A DNA stretch of 32,726 bases. Origin: Phycisphaerae bacterium (lineage in GTDB: Bacteria > Planctomycetota > Phycisphaerae > UBA1845 > UTPLA1). A model generated the notes under the pieces. The model was not told where the DNA came from. It did no database searches and saw only the letters and a program-made list of their open reading frames with translations. Made by a program: the position numbers and the translations under genes. The DNA lies in the NCBI GenBank assembly GCA_030432035.1, contig JAUIHO010000031.1:1-32726 (forward strand), in the 5' to 3' direction. Positions 32,151-32,726 of this stretch are shown here, piece by piece (the stretch's first letter is position 1; every line of letters begins with the position of its first letter).

Positions 32151-32726
32151 TCAATACTCATCATAGATGGCCGCGTCGCGACTTGGCGTAGAGAACGTAT
32201 CGTCACCTCCGATGCCGTCACCGGCGAAGTAACGCGTTTCGCCTGCGCTGCCGCGAATCCAGCCGATGATGACAAAATCGGCCCGCACCTTGCCGCGAAT
32301 CGTGCCCGGATCGAAATCCACCCGCATTGGGCTCAGGCCGGCGTCCTCAAAAAGTGATTCGGCTCGCTTAGGACTGATCAAATCGTAGAAACCGGCACTG
32401 CGAAGACCGTCGCGCACACGTAGGGCCGTTTCCAAGCCTAAGGGATCGCCCGGCTCATTCACCCGCTCGAACGGCAACACGGCAATGCGCGGGTTACGAC
32501 GCTGCTTCATGCGCGCCGCCGCTCCTGCCGACACCGTCGCCGCCAAACAATCCGGATCTTCCAAACCACACGCACCAACGGGCAACGATTCCGACGTGCC
32601 CGTTGCGACATTGATCAACTTGGCTTGCACCGTGACGGCAGCGGAATTGTCGCGGCCGGCCACCGTCGTGACGGAGCTGCGCTCCGTGCGCGTGGTCGTG
32701 CGGCGCGTGTAGGTATCACCCCGTCG
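32151..32726 (-). CDS. CsgG/TolB-N-like envelope protein (5' partial)
   Basis: The frame is open to the right edge, so the N-terminus is missing; about 191 residues are visible. The first visible part has VTVQAKLINVATGTS, typical of the end of a CsgG-like domain. A second unit follows: PRIAVLPFERVN, then an Arg/Leu helix, GFYDLISPKRAESLFEDAGL, and KVRADFVIIGWIRG. This alternation resembles the nucleotide-free alpha/beta fold of CsgG, FlgO and TolB N-terminal domains, which act in outer-membrane secretion or assembly. The Gly/Asp/Thr-rich C-terminus ends DAAIYDEY. It is not adjacent to curli genes here, so the exact role is unknown. Confidence 0.65.
   Translation of the reverse strand, partial: RRGDTYTRRTTTRTERSSVTTVAGRDNSAAVTVQAKLINVATGTSESLPVGACGLEDPDCLAATVSAGAAARMKQRRNPRIAVLPFERVNEPGDPLGLETALRVRDGLRSAGFYDLISPKRAESLFEDAGLSPMRVDFDPGTIRGKVRADFVIIGWIRGSAGETRYFAGDGIGGDDTFSTPSRDAAIYDEY

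Overview
This is a GC-rich, gene-dense bacterial chromosome segment that most resembles Planctomycetes, and within them a Phycisphaerae-like lineage. That placement is an inference. It rests on very large secreted proteins built from PKD, fibronectin III, thrombospondin-3 and dockerin-like calcium modules, a serine/threonine kinase with an MJ0042-like zinc ribbon, a vertebrate-type adenylosuccinate lyase, scattered single-gene housekeeping loci, and palindromic intergenic repeats. No rRNA, tRNA, CRISPR array, phage or transposase gene was seen.

Layout. 1-3254: the 3' part of a secreted M6-like metalloprotease with PKD and thrombospondin-3 repeats. 3311-3343: bidirectional terminator. 3460-4491 (-): trxB. 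4660-7695 (+): an overlapping operon of a lipoprotein metallopeptidase, purB and pyrE. 7850-10070: divergent rnc (-) and truD (+) around a 202-bp control region. 10071-10484: a palindromic repeat element that runs into the start of a DUF2891 gene (10485-11642, +). This gene converges with a DUF3050 gene (11644-12432, -). 12622-14505 (-): a membrane-anchored coiled-coil protein with a BRCT-like region and an extremely acidic tract. 15059-17878 (+): polA. 18110-20749 (+): a secreted endonuclease I multidomain protein. 20872-22608 (-): ppa followed by a frameshifted terC-family gene. 22794-24389 (+): an unrecognised membrane protein. 24481-26673 (+): an NhaC-family antiporter with an unusual secreted-type N-terminus. 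26754-28100 (-): the kinase. 28225-29866 (+): two unrecognised proteins. 29960-30841 (+): pyrF. 30936-32018 (+): a cyclophilin-FKBP fusion. 32151-32726 (-): part of a CsgG/TolB-like protein running off the window.

How the genes fit together. There is no single large pathway. The recognisable core is housekeeping: nucleotide synthesis (purB, pyrE, pyrF), RNA processing (rnc, truD), DNA repair (polA), redox (trxB) and pyrophosphate hydrolysis (ppa). Interleaved are envelope and secreted proteins: protease, nuclease, lipoprotein peptidase, periplasmic prolyl isomerase, antiporter and kinase.

The most interesting signals are these: a repeat element that supplies the ribosome binding site and start codon of the DUF2891 gene; an RNase III lacking one of its metal-binding aspartates, preceded by a structured leader; the acidic BRCT-like membrane protein; the cyclophilin-FKBP fusion; and the frameshift in the TerC gene. 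I found no convincing complete novel system such as a defence island.
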